62,478 nucleotides of DNA from CAG-791 sp963605745 (GTDB taxonomy: Bacteria > Bacillota > Clostridia > Lachnospirales > Lachnospiraceae): positions 1 through 62,478 of the forward strand of contig CAVCWT010000015.1 in NCBI GenBank assembly GCA_963605745.1. The letters are read 5' to 3'. Every line of letters starts with the position of its first letter. Position 1 is the stretch's first letter. The notes beneath the pieces are model-generated. The model had not been told where the DNA came from, searched no databases, and saw nothing but the letters and a program-made list of their open reading frames with translations. A program made the translations under genes and the position numbers. Positions 43,271 through 51,886 of the stretch are shown here, in pieces.

Positions 43271-43310
43271 AAATCCCCACGATGTTGTTTTGTCAACATC
43301 GTGGGGATTT
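43271..43310 (-). terminator. intrinsic terminator of mgtE
   Basis: 17-bp stem AAATCCCCACGATGTTG (43271-43287) / CAACATCGTGGGGATTT (43294-43310). On the minus strand T-rich sequence follows. Ends mgtE and separates it from marR. Confidence 0.88.
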
Positions 43311-43320
43311 TAAATTATTT

Positions 43321-43338
43321 TTGTTGAGTTGTCAACAA
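43321..43338. promoter_or_regulatory. MarR-type palindromic operator candidate
   Basis: TTGTTGA-GTTG-TCAACAA, an 18-bp palindrome with 7-bp arms of the TTG-rich type bound by MarR proteins. It lies upstream of marR and beyond the mgtE stop. Confidence 0.5.
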
Positions 43339-43406
43339 ATGTGTTCTTCTGACACCCTCTCACATCTGTTTTAATAGTAACTGTTTGTTCTGCACCCGTA
43401 CAGCGA

Positions 43407-44777
43407 TCACATCGACAAATGCAGCAGATGCGTAGCGATCTGAAAATACGTCAGCAGCGATACCGCATCGACAATCGTTGTGATCAAAGGTGATGCCATG
43501 ACCGCAGGGTCCAGGTGAACCTTCGCGGCCAGAAGCGGCAAGGTGCATCCAATACATTTTGCAAAAACAACGACCACGACCAATGTCAGGCAGACAACCA
43601 GGGCAACCTTTACCTCCAGTCTGTCAAGGAGCAGGAGCTTAATAAAATTCGCTGCCGACAGGGTGACACCGCACATGGTAGCCACACGCAGCTCCTTCCA
43701 CAAAACCCTCGGAAGATCCGCGAATTCAACCTCATCCAGTGACAATCCGCGGATAATGGAGACCGAGGCCTGGGAACCTGCATTTCCGCCGGTGTCCATC
43801 AGCATCGGAATATACGCCGTCAACACAACATAGGCCGCCAGAGCGTTCTCATAGCCTGTGATGATCGCACCGGTAAAGGTCGCAGATATCATCAGGATCA
43901 AAAGCCACGGCATACGGTTCTTATAGGTCTCCAGAATCGTTGTTTTGAAATATGTCTTATCCGAGGGAACGATAGCGGCCATCTTTTCGATATCCTCGGT
44001 GGCCTCTTCTTCCATGATGTCCATAACGTCATCACTGGTGATAATTCCTACCATTCGGTCTTCATTGTCGACGACAGGCATGGCGGTGAAGTCGTATTTT
44101 TTGAATACATCTGCCACTTCCTCCTGGTCCTCCATGGTCCGGATGGAAATGACATTCTCATTCATGATCTCCCCGATGATCTCATTGGGCTTGTGAATCA
44201 GGAGATAACGAAGCGCCACGGTTCCGACCAGAACCCGTGCCTTATCCAGTACGTAGCAGATGTTGACTGTCTCCGAATCAAGGCCAATCTCCCGGATGCG
44301 GTCAATGGCATCCGCAACGGTCATGTCCTCTTTAAGGTCCACATACTCCACCGTCATGACAGAACCGGCAGAGTCCTCAGGATACCGCAGCAGATGGTTG
44401 ATGTCAGCACGAGTGTCCGGTCTTGCATGGGAGAGGATCTTTTTCACCACATTGGCCGGCATCTCCTCCAGAAGGTCTGTTGCATCATCGGCCATCAGAT
44501 TGTCGATAATATTGGATGCCTCTTTATCCGAAAGGGATTGAATGATGTACTGCTGATCGTCAATTTCCAGATCTGCGAATACATCAGCTGCCATGCTCTT
44601 TGGCAGGATACGGAAAATCTTAAGAGAATCTTCGTCCTCCAGATCATCCATGACTGCCGCAATATCTGCCGCCTGCATTTCCGCTGCTGTCTGACGAAGC
44701 TTGGTGTACTGTTTAGACTCCAGCAGATCGATCAGAATCTTCTCGTTCTGCTGCTCCTCTTCTTCTCTGAATTCCAT
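43407..44777 (-). CDS. mgtE: magnesium transporter MgtE
   Basis: 456 residues. Cytoplasmic N domain of repeated helices (~1-135), two CBS domains (~140-260; VGTVALRYLLIHKP, MVGIITSDDVMDIMEEEATED) and five membrane helices with TGGNAGSQASVSIIRGL, which lines the Mg2+ pore. Mg2+ bound between the CBS and N domains closes the channel. AAAGGAGG nine bases before the ATG. Upstream there is a small overlapping reading frame (44732-44908) with its own strong ribosome binding site; no M-box riboswitch is visible. Confidence 0.96.
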   Translation of the reverse strand: MEFREEEEQQNEKILIDLLESKQYTKLRQTAAEMQAADIAAVMDDLEDEDSLKIFRILPKSMAADVFADLEIDDQQYIIQSLSDKEASNIIDNLMADDATDLLEEMPANVVKKILSHARPDTRADINHLLRYPEDSAGSVMTVEYVDLKEDMTVADAIDRIREIGLDSETVNICYVLDKARVLVGTVALRYLLIHKPNEIIGEIMNENVISIRTMEDQEEVADVFKKYDFTAMPVVDNEDRMVGIITSDDVMDIMEEEATEDIEKMAAIVPSDKTYFKTTILETYKNRMPWLLILMISATFTGAIITGYENALAAYVVLTAYIPMLMDTGGNAGSQASVSIIRGLSLDEVEFADLPRVLWKELRVATMCGVTLSAANFIKLLLLDRLEVKVALVVCLTLVVVVVFAKCIGCTLPLLAAKVHLDPAVMASPLITTIVDAVSLLTYFQIATHLLHLSM

Positions 44778-44908
44778 GACAAGAATCCTCCTTTACACAC
44801 CGATTCATCCCACGTCTCTTTCTCTTCGCAGGATAAAAAGGTGTCTCTTTGTGTGGTTTTCATGCAACTTCGCCCAGGGGCAGGATTATCTGATGTTCCG
44901 TGTTCCAT
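44732..44908 (-). CDS. possible leader peptide overlapping the mgtE start
   Basis: 58-codon frame (MEHGTSDNPAPGRSC...) with GGGAGGTGG ending five bases before its ATG. Its last 46 bases overlap the mgtE start in another frame. The N-terminal NPAPG is proline-containing, as in leader peptides that sense translation speed. Whether it is translated is unknown; it could be a chance frame. Confidence 0.35.
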   Translation of the reverse strand: MEHGTSDNPAPGRSCMKTTQRDTFLSCEEKETWDESVCKGGFLSWNSEKKRSSRTRRF

Positions 44909-44981
44909 GCAAACCACCTCCCTTCTCGTCATGACTTCATTCGAGAACCTCCTCGCAAGCGGTCAGTTCTCTTTGAGAATT

Positions 44982-45623
44982 TTAGTCTCCGTCTCCACCG
45001 ATGTCAAAGCCATAAAAGCCCTTTTCCACCGATTTAATCCGGATCTTTCCTCCGCTTAACTCAGCAAGGCGTTTCTGCACTTCTTCTACCTGTTCTGCAC
45101 GTACCAGAATCTTCTCCTGCACGTGATCCGTGTATTCAATTCCCTGATCTGCAATTCCTTCCTTTTCCAAAAGGAAACGTACCGAGTCCAGGAAGGAATA
45201 TTCCATAGACAATTCCAGAATCTCCCCTTCCTGCATGCAGACAGGATGTGCTGCTGCAAGTGCTGCCTTTGCTGCCGCCGTATAGGCCCTCACAAGGCCT
45301 CCCGTCCCCAGCAAGGTTCCTCCAAAATACCTTGTCACCACAATGAGGATCCCTGTGCACTCTGCCCCTTCAATCACATTCAGGATCGGCAATCCTGCCG
45401 TTCCCTGCGGCTCCCCATCATCTGAAGCCCTTTTTCGGTCACGATTTTCTCCCAGAACATAGGCACTGCAATGATGCCTTGCATCGTAATACTGTTTCCG
45501 AATGCGAGCCAGGTGCTCTGCTGCTTCCTCCTCGGAACGGACAGGAATTGCCTCTCCCAGGAATCTGGAATGTTTTTCCTCGTATTCTCCCTTGCCGATT
45601 TGCAAAATGGTGTAGTAGGCCAT
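44982..45623 (-). CDS. YigZ / IMPACT family protein
   Basis: 213 residues. N-terminal IMPACT domain (HHCSAYVLGE, DDGEPQGTAGLPIL, TRYFGGTLLGTGGLVRAYT) and a C-terminal DUF1949 ferredoxin-like domain. Bacterial members are poorly understood and may bind nucleic acid or ribosomes. Start at 45623 (MAYYTILQIG) has AGGAGAG upstream; the longer frame to 45671 runs into the repeat at 45650. Confidence 0.92.
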   Translation of the reverse strand: MAYYTILQIGKGEYEEKHSRFLGEAIPVRSEEEAAEHLARIRKQYYDARHHCSAYVLGENRDRKRASDDGEPQGTAGLPILNVIEGAECTGILIVVTRYFGGTLLGTGGLVRAYTAAAKAALAAAHPVCMQEGEILELSMEYSFLDSVRFLLEKEGIADQGIEYTDHVQEKILVRAEQVEEVQKRLAELSGGKIRIKSVEKGFYGFDIGGDGD

Positions 45624-45649
45624 GAATTCTCTCCTGAATATTCGTATCT

Positions 45650-45768
45650 GTTTATCACCTGGCGATTTCAATCATGAATTGGGCACCTCGCGCACAAATT
45701 CATGCCTGAAATTGTCAGGTGGGCAAGGAGCGGAGCTCCTCTGCCCAGCCACATCGAGGTTTTCCGCA
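45650..45768 (+). repeat. cloverleaf repeat, partial copy (hairpins 1, 2 and part of 3)
   Basis: GTTTATCACCTGGCGATTTC through hairpin 1, hairpin 2 in the GGGC...GCCC version (45721-45746) and CACATCGAGGTTTTCCGC. It lacks the right end, so the closing stem cannot form. Confidence 0.82.
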
Positions 45769-45782
45769 TATTCTTAAGAAAA

Positions 45783-45816
45783 GCGGCGCGTCCGGTTCTC
45801 TCACCGGCCGCGCCGC
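45783..45816 (-). terminator. terminator of the class A PBP gene
   Basis: GCGGCGCGTCCGGT (45783-45796) pairs with ACCGGCCGCGCCGC (45803-45816); TTTTCTT follows on the minus strand. Confidence 0.88.
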
Positions 45817-45883
45817 CTCGTATTTGCTGGTACATCCTTTGCCGAACAATCATATCGATCCTGCATCAGACCTTTCGATCTGT

Positions 45884-48712
45884 TCAGCCGCCATTTCCTG
45901 CTGCCGCATCACCAGTTCCTGCTGTCATCCCTGCCACACTTTGCTGTGCCTGCGACAAGGCCTGCTGCGCCGCCGATACCTGCTGCTGTGCAAAATTGTA
46001 ATTATTCGAAGCCGTCTCCACCGCCTGCTGAGCCGATGCAATCGCTGCCGCATCACCGTTCTGCTGAGCCGCAACCAACGCATCCTGCGTTGCCTGCAGG
46101 TTATTGGCCGCCTCCTGTAGCGTTGCATTGGCCGCATCCAGTGTCAGCTGTGCATCGCTGGTTGCTGCCTTCGCAGCCGCCTCTGCGGCCGCAGCCTCCA
46201 TCTCCGCCTGCTGCGCTGCAATAAGCTCTGTGATATTCGCCTGTGCCATATATTCTGCCGTATGTATGCACTTTAACCCGGACTCGGTGTAGGTTGCTAC
46301 GCCCGTTGTCTTGAAGGGGCACGCATCTGCGGCCGGATAACCGGAATATGCACAGATTGTTCCCTGATAATGAACATCACACTTTTCGGTCGGCACATTA
46401 TCCTCATCAAAATATTCCGTGATAATGGAGCCATCGCACAGACCTGTCACCGGAAGCTTGCCGGACAGTTTGCAGACGGACATTTCCACAATGCCGCTCG
46501 GCTTGGTAAAGTCAGAGGAAGGAAGGTTCTCATGAACCTTTTCCATGACACCTTTCCAGATTGTCTTGGCAATTCCGGATTCTGAACCAACCAGGTCCGT
46601 ATTCTCGTCATAGCCGGCCCAGGTCGTGCAGGTATAGTAATTGGTATAACCGGCAAACCAAACATCATTCTCATCCGATGTGGTTCCTGTCTTACCTGCG
46701 ATCGGCGTGGTTCCAAAGTTGACTCTGGTTCCGGTACCTTTTGTAACAACATCCTCCATCGCACTGGTCAGAAGCCATGCAGTTGTCTCCTTCAGAACGC
46801 GTCTGGTCTGCCTGATCTCATCTGCATCCAGAATGACATTACCGTCATGATCGGTGACCTTGGTATACATCTTGGGTTCAATATACATACCACCATTTGC
46901 AATGGTTGCATAGGACGCATTCAACTCAATGTTCTTGACACCATCCGTAATGCCACCCAATGCCAATGTCGGCTGAACATCTGAATATACCTTGCCGTTT
47001 CGCACTTCATCCTTCACCAGCGTTGTAAATCCAAAGTCCAGCAAATATTCGTATCCCAACTCCGGTGTGATATCTACCAGCGTTTTGACAGTAACGATAT
47101 TCATGGAGTTCTGGATTCCCAGACGAAGAGAGGACAATCCGCGATAAGACTCTCCGTACCAGTTGCGGACCGGTGTGCCGTCTGCATAGCTATACGGCGC
47201 ATCGTTCTGGGTTGTTGCCAGTGTCATTCCACCCGCATCCAGCGCCGGAGCATAGGTCGATACCACCTTGAATGTGGAGCCCGGCTGACGCAGCGTATCG
47301 GTCGCGCGGTTAAGGGTTCGGTTGGCCTTCTTTTCGCCGCGTCCTCCGGCAATTGCCAGTACATCTCCGGTGTGCTGGTCTTCCAATGTGAGGGAAATCT
47401 GTGGCTGTGCTGTGATGCTCTCCGTCTCACCAAGGATGGTATCGCCTTCTCCTACGACAGCTGCCTTATATTCCTCTTCCTTGGCCTGTGCATCCTCCTT
47501 GGTGTCAAAGATCATCGTAAAATAGGAGTTAGATTCCTTAAAATAACTCTCCATTGACTCCGTACTGTAGTTGGTGATGGTCCCATCTGCCGCCTGGACA
47601 GTCAGCTGATAATTCAGATACCAGCGCGTTCCGTTCGGATAATTGCTCTCATCATTAACTACCTCGTCGACAATCGTCTGAATGTCGGGATCCTGCGTGG
47701 AATAGATGTTGAGACCGCCGCTGTACAGCAGTGTGTAGGCCTGGGTCTCCGTGTAGCCCTTTGTCTGCAGATCCTCCAGAATCTCCTCCGTCAGTGCATC
47801 CACAAAATACGAATTCACCGCATTGTCATTGGTATTGTTATCCACCACCTGAATCCGGGAATAGACATCATCCGCAATCGCCTCGTCATACTCCTCCTGC
47901 GTGATCCACCCTTGCTCGAGCATGTTGGAGAGGACTTGTTTTCGTCTCTCTGTATTGTGCTCCGGATAGGTAATCGGATCATAATAGGTAGGATTCTGTG
48001 TAATTCCGGCAATGACCGCACACTCTGACAGATTCAGCTTGCTGACAGACTTGCCAAAATACCGTCTCGATGCCGCCTCGACGCCCAGCGTATTGTGTCC
48101 AAGGTTGATGGTATTCATGTAGTTCAGCAGAATATCATCTTTACTCATGGTCTTTTCCAGCTCGAGGGCCAGATACCATTCCTGGAATTTTCTGCGCAGA
48201 GAATCCGAAAATGACTCATCCGTCCATCCGGTAAAGACACTGTTCTTGAGCAGCTGCTGTGTGATCGTACTGGCACCCTCCGAGAAGTTGCCGGACGTAA
48301 CACCAATCACCATGGCACGCATGATACCCTGAATATCTATACCTGGATGCTGATAAAAACGTTCATCCTCGATGGCAACAAAGGCATGCTGCAGATCCTC
48401 CGGCACCATGTCAATTGTAACCGGGATTCGGTTGGAGTCCGTGGACACCAGCTTTGCCGTCTGATTGCCCTGGCTGTCATAGACAAAGGTGGAGTACCCG
48501 GTCGGTGTCACATTAATATTGCTGATATCCGGTGCCGAATCAATAATGCCGTTAAAGGCACCGAGTCCCACACAGGCAACCACACTGACCGCTCCTGCGA
48601 TCAGTAGGAATACGATCAAGGCCAGAATCAGTCCCAGCTTGTTTCCGCGCTTTGTGCTCTTGGAATCCAGGCTCTTGGCACGGCGTGCCACTCCCGCTCT
48701 TCCGTAGTTCAT
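45884..48712 (-). CDS. class A penicillin-binding protein (PBP1A-like)
   Basis: 942 residues; a bifunctional cell-wall synthase. A basic cytoplasmic start and one TM helix (~26-50) are followed by a GT51 transglycosylase (IEDERFYQHPGIDIQGIMRA, EGASTITQQLLKN, RRKFQEWYLALELEK) and a transpeptidase with active Ser in RQPGSTFKVVST, SMN motif (GIQNSMNIV) and AGKTGTTSDENDVW. Residues after ~830 form an Ala/Gln-rich, coiled-coil-like tail (repeated AAQQxxxAAxA) ending in glycines, probably wall-exposed. Own terminator at 45783. Confidence 0.95.
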   Translation of the reverse strand: MNYGRAGVARRAKSLDSKSTKRGNKLGLILALIVFLLIAGAVSVVACVGLGAFNGIIDSAPDISNINVTPTGYSTFVYDSQGNQTAKLVSTDSNRIPVTIDMVPEDLQHAFVAIEDERFYQHPGIDIQGIMRAMVIGVTSGNFSEGASTITQQLLKNSVFTGWTDESFSDSLRRKFQEWYLALELEKTMSKDDILLNYMNTINLGHNTLGVEAASRRYFGKSVSKLNLSECAVIAGITQNPTYYDPITYPEHNTERRKQVLSNMLEQGWITQEEYDEAIADDVYSRIQVVDNNTNDNAVNSYFVDALTEEILEDLQTKGYTETQAYTLLYSGGLNIYSTQDPDIQTIVDEVVNDESNYPNGTRWYLNYQLTVQAADGTITNYSTESMESYFKESNSYFTMIFDTKEDAQAKEEEYKAAVVGEGDTILGETESITAQPQISLTLEDQHTGDVLAIAGGRGEKKANRTLNRATDTLRQPGSTFKVVSTYAPALDAGGMTLATTQNDAPYSYADGTPVRNWYGESYRGLSSLRLGIQNSMNIVTVKTLVDITPELGYEYLLDFGFTTLVKDEVRNGKVYSDVQPTLALGGITDGVKNIELNASYATIANGGMYIEPKMYTKVTDHDGNVILDADEIRQTRRVLKETTAWLLTSAMEDVVTKGTGTRVNFGTTPIAGKTGTTSDENDVWFAGYTNYYTCTTWAGYDENTDLVGSESGIAKTIWKGVMEKVHENLPSSDFTKPSGIVEMSVCKLSGKLPVTGLCDGSIITEYFDEDNVPTEKCDVHYQGTICAYSGYPAADACPFKTTGVATYTESGLKCIHTAEYMAQANITELIAAQQAEMEAAAAEAAAKAATSDAQLTLDAANATLQEAANNLQATQDALVAAQQNGDAAAIASAQQAVETASNNYNFAQQQVSAAQQALSQAQQSVAGMTAGTGDAAAGNGG

Positions 48713-49015
48713 ATATTTTACGACTGTACCTTTCTGTAAAAAGACATGTGCTTTTCGTTCATGTCAAAATATTAAAGACCGTTCTATTCTACCGCAGTCC
48801 TCATAGGAAGGCAAAAATATTACAACTTTATTACTAAGTTCAGTGCAGATCCCTTCTGGTCATAACTTGGCTGCTTGCATTTCATCTGCTTGCATTTCTC
48901 CTCTCACAGTGGTAGTGTATCGTTTGCTTTTGAATCGTAACACGAGTGTTAGACACGATTTCTTTTCCGGATCGTGCCCATCCTTCCCACTCTCACAAAA
49001 CTAAAGGAGATCATC
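48713..49015. other. divergent intergenic region between the PBP and queT genes
   Basis: Holds the queT leader. CTGCTTGCATTTC occurs twice (around 48870-48900), and TTGCAT-17-TAGTGT there could be a weak promoter. A small hairpin (ATCGT...ACGAT) follows. The sequence CAAAACTAAAGGAG before queT recalls the tail of preQ1-I riboswitches, but no matching P1 stem is found. Confidence 0.4.
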
Positions 49016-49525
49016 ATGTCACATATGAATCAGAGTCAGAAAGTTCTTTTTTGCGTCCAGGCTGCCGTGATCGCAGCAATCTACATTGTTCTCACACAAT
49101 TAGCAGCAGGATTTGATCTGGCCAGTGGTGCCATTCAGGTACGTTTTTCCGAAATGCTGACCATTCTTCCCTTTTTCACACCTGCTGCTGTTCCCGGTGT
49201 AACCATCGGCTGCCTTCTGGCCAATTTTCTGACAGGCAGTGCGATGCCGGACGTCATTTTCGGAACCCTCGCCACATTGATCGGTGCCATCGGAACCAGA
49301 CTTCTGCGCAAGCACCGTTTTCTGTGCACCCTGCCACCCGTTATTTCCAACGCCATCATCATTCCGCTCGTTCTGCGTTATGCCTATGCAACGCCCGGCG
49401 CACTGTGGCTGCTTGCTCTTACCGTTGGAGCCGGTGAGGTCATCTGCTGTGTCATCTTCGGCAGCGTACTGATTGCAGCACTTCTTCCTCAGAGAGGCCG
49501 CCTGTTCGGCGAGGCGACCGACTGA
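49016..49525 (+). CDS. queT: QueT family transporter (queuosine precursor uptake)
   Basis: 169 residues, about five or six hydrophobic helices. IQVRFSEMLTILPFFTPAAV and the GCLLANFLTG-type loop are characteristic of QueT, the ECF substrate-binding component for preQ1 or related queuosine precursors. Start at 49016 (MSHMNQSQ) has AAAGGAG six bases before it; upstream in-frame codons to 48974 are not conserved-looking. ECF energising subunits are not in the window. Confidence 0.88.
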   Translation: MSHMNQSQKVLFCVQAAVIAAIYIVLTQLAAGFDLASGAIQVRFSEMLTILPFFTPAAVPGVTIGCLLANFLTGSAMPDVIFGTLATLIGAIGTRLLRKHRFLCTLPPVISNAIIIPLVLRYAYATPGALWLLALTVGAGEVICCVIFGSVLIAALLPQRGRLFGEATD

Positions 49526-49595
49526 TCTTACGTTCTCGCCAATAACGGCGGTGCTGTATTCCACACATAATGCAAGGATTCATGAGCATTTTATC

Positions 49596-49643
49596 GCTCC
49601 TTTTTCAGCTGCTGGAAGTGACAGCTGCAAAAAGGAGCTTTTT
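49596..49643 (+). terminator. terminator of queT
   Basis: GCTCCTTTTTCAGCT pairs with AGCTGCAAAAAGGAGC (one bulge), followed by TTTTT. Confidence 0.85.
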
Positions 49644-49647
49644 AACT

Positions 49648-51084
49648 TCATTGTATCCCGGATCCTTTTGATTCTTCGGTACCTTCCGGGTTCACGGAAT
49701 CTGTATTGCCCTGATCCCCACTGAGCTTTTGGAGCAGCTCATTCTGCTGTGTCAAAAGGTTTCCCTGCTCGCGCAGCACGTCCCCCTGATCGTTCAGCAG
49801 TTCTCTTTGCTCCTTCAGAATTTCCTGTAGCTGCCCCAGTCCGCAGTCTTCGTTGCATAGAATCTCCTGCAGGGTGTTCAGATCCATCAGGATCTCTTCC
49901 AGATCTTCCCCATTTTCTTCCTGCAGCGTCCTTGCCAGACTTTGTGTCAGATTCTTCTGCAGATTTTCAGATCGTCCATCCAGATCCTCTTCCAGACTCT
50001 TTTGCAGATTCTCAGATTGTCCATCCAACTCTGCCACCAGATTCTTCTGTAGATTCTCCAGAGTTTCTGAAAGATTGGCTTCCAGCGTGCTATTCCTGGC
50101 CTCCAGAACAGACATCATATTCTGGCGCTCTGCAACCATCGTTGTCTGAAGACTCTTTTGCTCATTCAACATGGACTTTTGATCTTCTTCCAGGCTTTTT
50201 TGATTCTCACTCAGTGTGCTGTGCTGCTGCTCCAGGCTCTTTTCTCCCTCCAGAATTGCGGTCTGCTGTGCCTGCAGCTGTTCCTGTTGTTGCTTTAATG
50301 CCGCTGAGATTTCCTGTAAGGAGACCAGTGTCTCTCGAAGACTCGACACGCTCCCGTTTACCGTATTCAATCCGCTGCTGATCCCATTATTGATCGAGCT
50401 GACTCCGCTGTTAATGGCTGCCTGCAGCTTTTCATTGCTGGCTGTCACAGTCTTTTCCAGACTGGCAAGGTCAGAATCCGTTCCGTTTAATACCGCGAGC
50501 AGCTCCTTGTATTCCGCCTTGTTCCCTGCAGAGGCTTCCTGAATCAACCTGCGGATGTCCTCCCGTACATCGGTCAGCTGCGTATTCACTGTCTGCTGGA
50601 GCAGTTCCACACTTTGTTTATTCTCTTCTCTTGCAGCCGCTGCAGCGCTACTGTTCGAACGCGTCTCTTCCTGCAGACTCTCACTGGTCCTTTTCTCCTC
50701 CTCAAGGTTTTTCTGGATGCCGGAGAGCTGCGCAATCACATCATCCAGATTCTCTCCGATGGCATCATCCGCAATCACATTATTCTCACGGTAATCCGTG
50801 AGATTCTGCTGCATTGCCCCAACCTCCTCTGACAGCGCCTCATACCCACGGGCATCATCCATCTGCCCAGCCTCCAGTGATGCATCCACTGAGGTGAGAT
50901 AGAGCTGAATCTCCTCTAATTGACTGGCAATCGCCGCATCCTGTGCCTGCTGCAGCTCCTGTCTCTTTGCATTGCTGTGAAACTGCAGTGCCAGGAGTGT
51001 CAGCGTGCATCCTGCGAGCGCCAGTACCACCAGCAGTGCCACCATTACCGGAGAGAAAAATCTCCGTCTCATTTCTCGTTCCAT
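49648..51084 (-). CDS. membrane-anchored coiled-coil protein of unknown function
   Basis: 478 residues. Start MEREMRRRFFSPVMVALLVV gives a short basic cytoplasmic end and one TM helix (~10-32), then ~420 residues of almost continuous predicted coiled coil outside. The C-terminal half has a loose ~16-residue repeat (ENLQKNLVAELDGQS, ENLQKSLEEDLDGRS, ENLQKNLTQSLAR). The last part is Gln/Asn-rich. No catalytic motif is visible; it may be a structural or wall-spanning filament. In-frame codons upstream to 51216 run towards the tRNA-Thr and look unlike protein. Faces the queT terminator. Confidence 0.7.
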   Translation of the reverse strand: MEREMRRRFFSPVMVALLVVLALAGCTLTLLALQFHSNAKRQELQQAQDAAIASQLEEIQLYLTSVDASLEAGQMDDARGYEALSEEVGAMQQNLTDYRENNVIADDAIGENLDDVIAQLSGIQKNLEEEKRTSESLQEETRSNSSAAAAAREENKQSVELLQQTVNTQLTDVREDIRRLIQEASAGNKAEYKELLAVLNGTDSDLASLEKTVTASNEKLQAAINSGVSSINNGISSGLNTVNGSVSSLRETLVSLQEISAALKQQQEQLQAQQTAILEGEKSLEQQHSTLSENQKSLEEDQKSMLNEQKSLQTTMVAERQNMMSVLEARNSTLEANLSETLENLQKNLVAELDGQSENLQKSLEEDLDGRSENLQKNLTQSLARTLQEENGEDLEEILMDLNTLQEILCNEDCGLGQLQEILKEQRELLNDQGDVLREQGNLLTQQNELLQKLSGDQGNTDSVNPEGTEESKGSGIQ

Positions 51085-51222
51085 CCCCCAAATCCTTTCT
51101 GCATAAACTGCACCAATACCACCGATGCTCTGCAGGAATTCCGATTCCGATCCAATACAGCATTTGCCGTTCCCCATTCTCTTTCGCTGCAGGTTCCCAC
51201 AGCTCTTACAGCACACAAAAAA

Positions 51223-51256
51223 ACAAGGCTGATATCGAAGCGATATCTAACCTTGT
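51223..51256 (-). terminator. terminator of tRNA-Thr
   Basis: ACAAGG-CT-GATATCG / CGATATC-TAA-CCTTGT; a T-rich run follows on the minus strand. Confidence 0.82.
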
Positions 51257-51266
51257 CTCTCTGTTC

Positions 51267-51339
51267 AGCTGGCACCGGGAATCGGACCCGGGACCTCCGC
51301 ACTACCAATGCGACGCTCTACCGACTGAGCCATGCCAGC
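51267..51339 (-). tRNA. tRNA-Thr (GGU)
   Basis: 73-nt cloverleaf: acceptor GCTGGCA/TGCCAGC, anticodon loop TTGGTAG giving GGU, T-arm GGGTCCGATTCCC. CCA not encoded. Confidence 0.94.
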
Positions 51340-51886
51340 ATATTTACTTTCGTCCAATGTGTTCTCCGTCAGACGCAAGTAAGATATTATCACAGGCCCT
51401 TCTCCTTGGCAAGCAGAAATTCGCATTTTAGATGCAAGTCTTTTCATGCCAAAGTCAGTCCATTTTCTGACAAGACATTTTCACTGGGGTAACAGCAGGA
51501 CAGGTTAGATAACTTTTGATCGATAAAATACAGGCAAACTTGATTCAGAATCGAATCGGAATCAGGCTTGAAACAGATCTGATTCCAATCTGTTCCAATT
51601 CCTATCATTCCTGTGAACATCTCCGAACATCTCCCCGGGATTTCAGAAATGAAATCTCTGTCAGAAGACACTCAAAGGATATCGTTTCCAACGTCCTCTT
51701 TCAAGACGCAATAAGTGCCAGAAAAGGACACTCCCTTTCTGGCACTATGCTGCTCTGCACTGCATTTATTCACATGGTTATCCACAACCGTTATCCGCAA
51801 CAACCGCTTTCGTTCGATCTCCTGTCCCAGACATCATATCCAGCAGAATATCCTGCTGCACGTGATGATAACTATTCCGCGTATCC
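51340..51886. other. 547-bp intergenic region between tRNA-Thr and the SGNH gene
   Basis: Contains the tRNA promoter (51384-51412) and a hairpin at about 51713-51746 (AGTGCCAGAAA / TTTCTGGCACT) without a clear T-run on the minus strand. Short frames exist on both strands but lack ribosome binding sites. The rest is unexplained. Confidence 0.5.
51384..51412 (-). promoter_or_regulatory. promoter of tRNA-Thr
   Basis: Minus strand TTGCCA (51407-51412), 17-bp spacer, TAATAT (51384-51389). Confidence 0.65.

Noticed and set aside
44778..44980. M-box Mg2+ riboswitch before mgtE
   Set aside because: None of the conserved M-box segments is recognisable on the minus strand; a leader reading frame is the only feature seen.
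48900..49015. preQ1 riboswitch before queT
   Set aside because: The CAAAACTAAAGGAG tail is suggestive, but no P1 stem of the right size can be paired with it and the conserved loop is missing.
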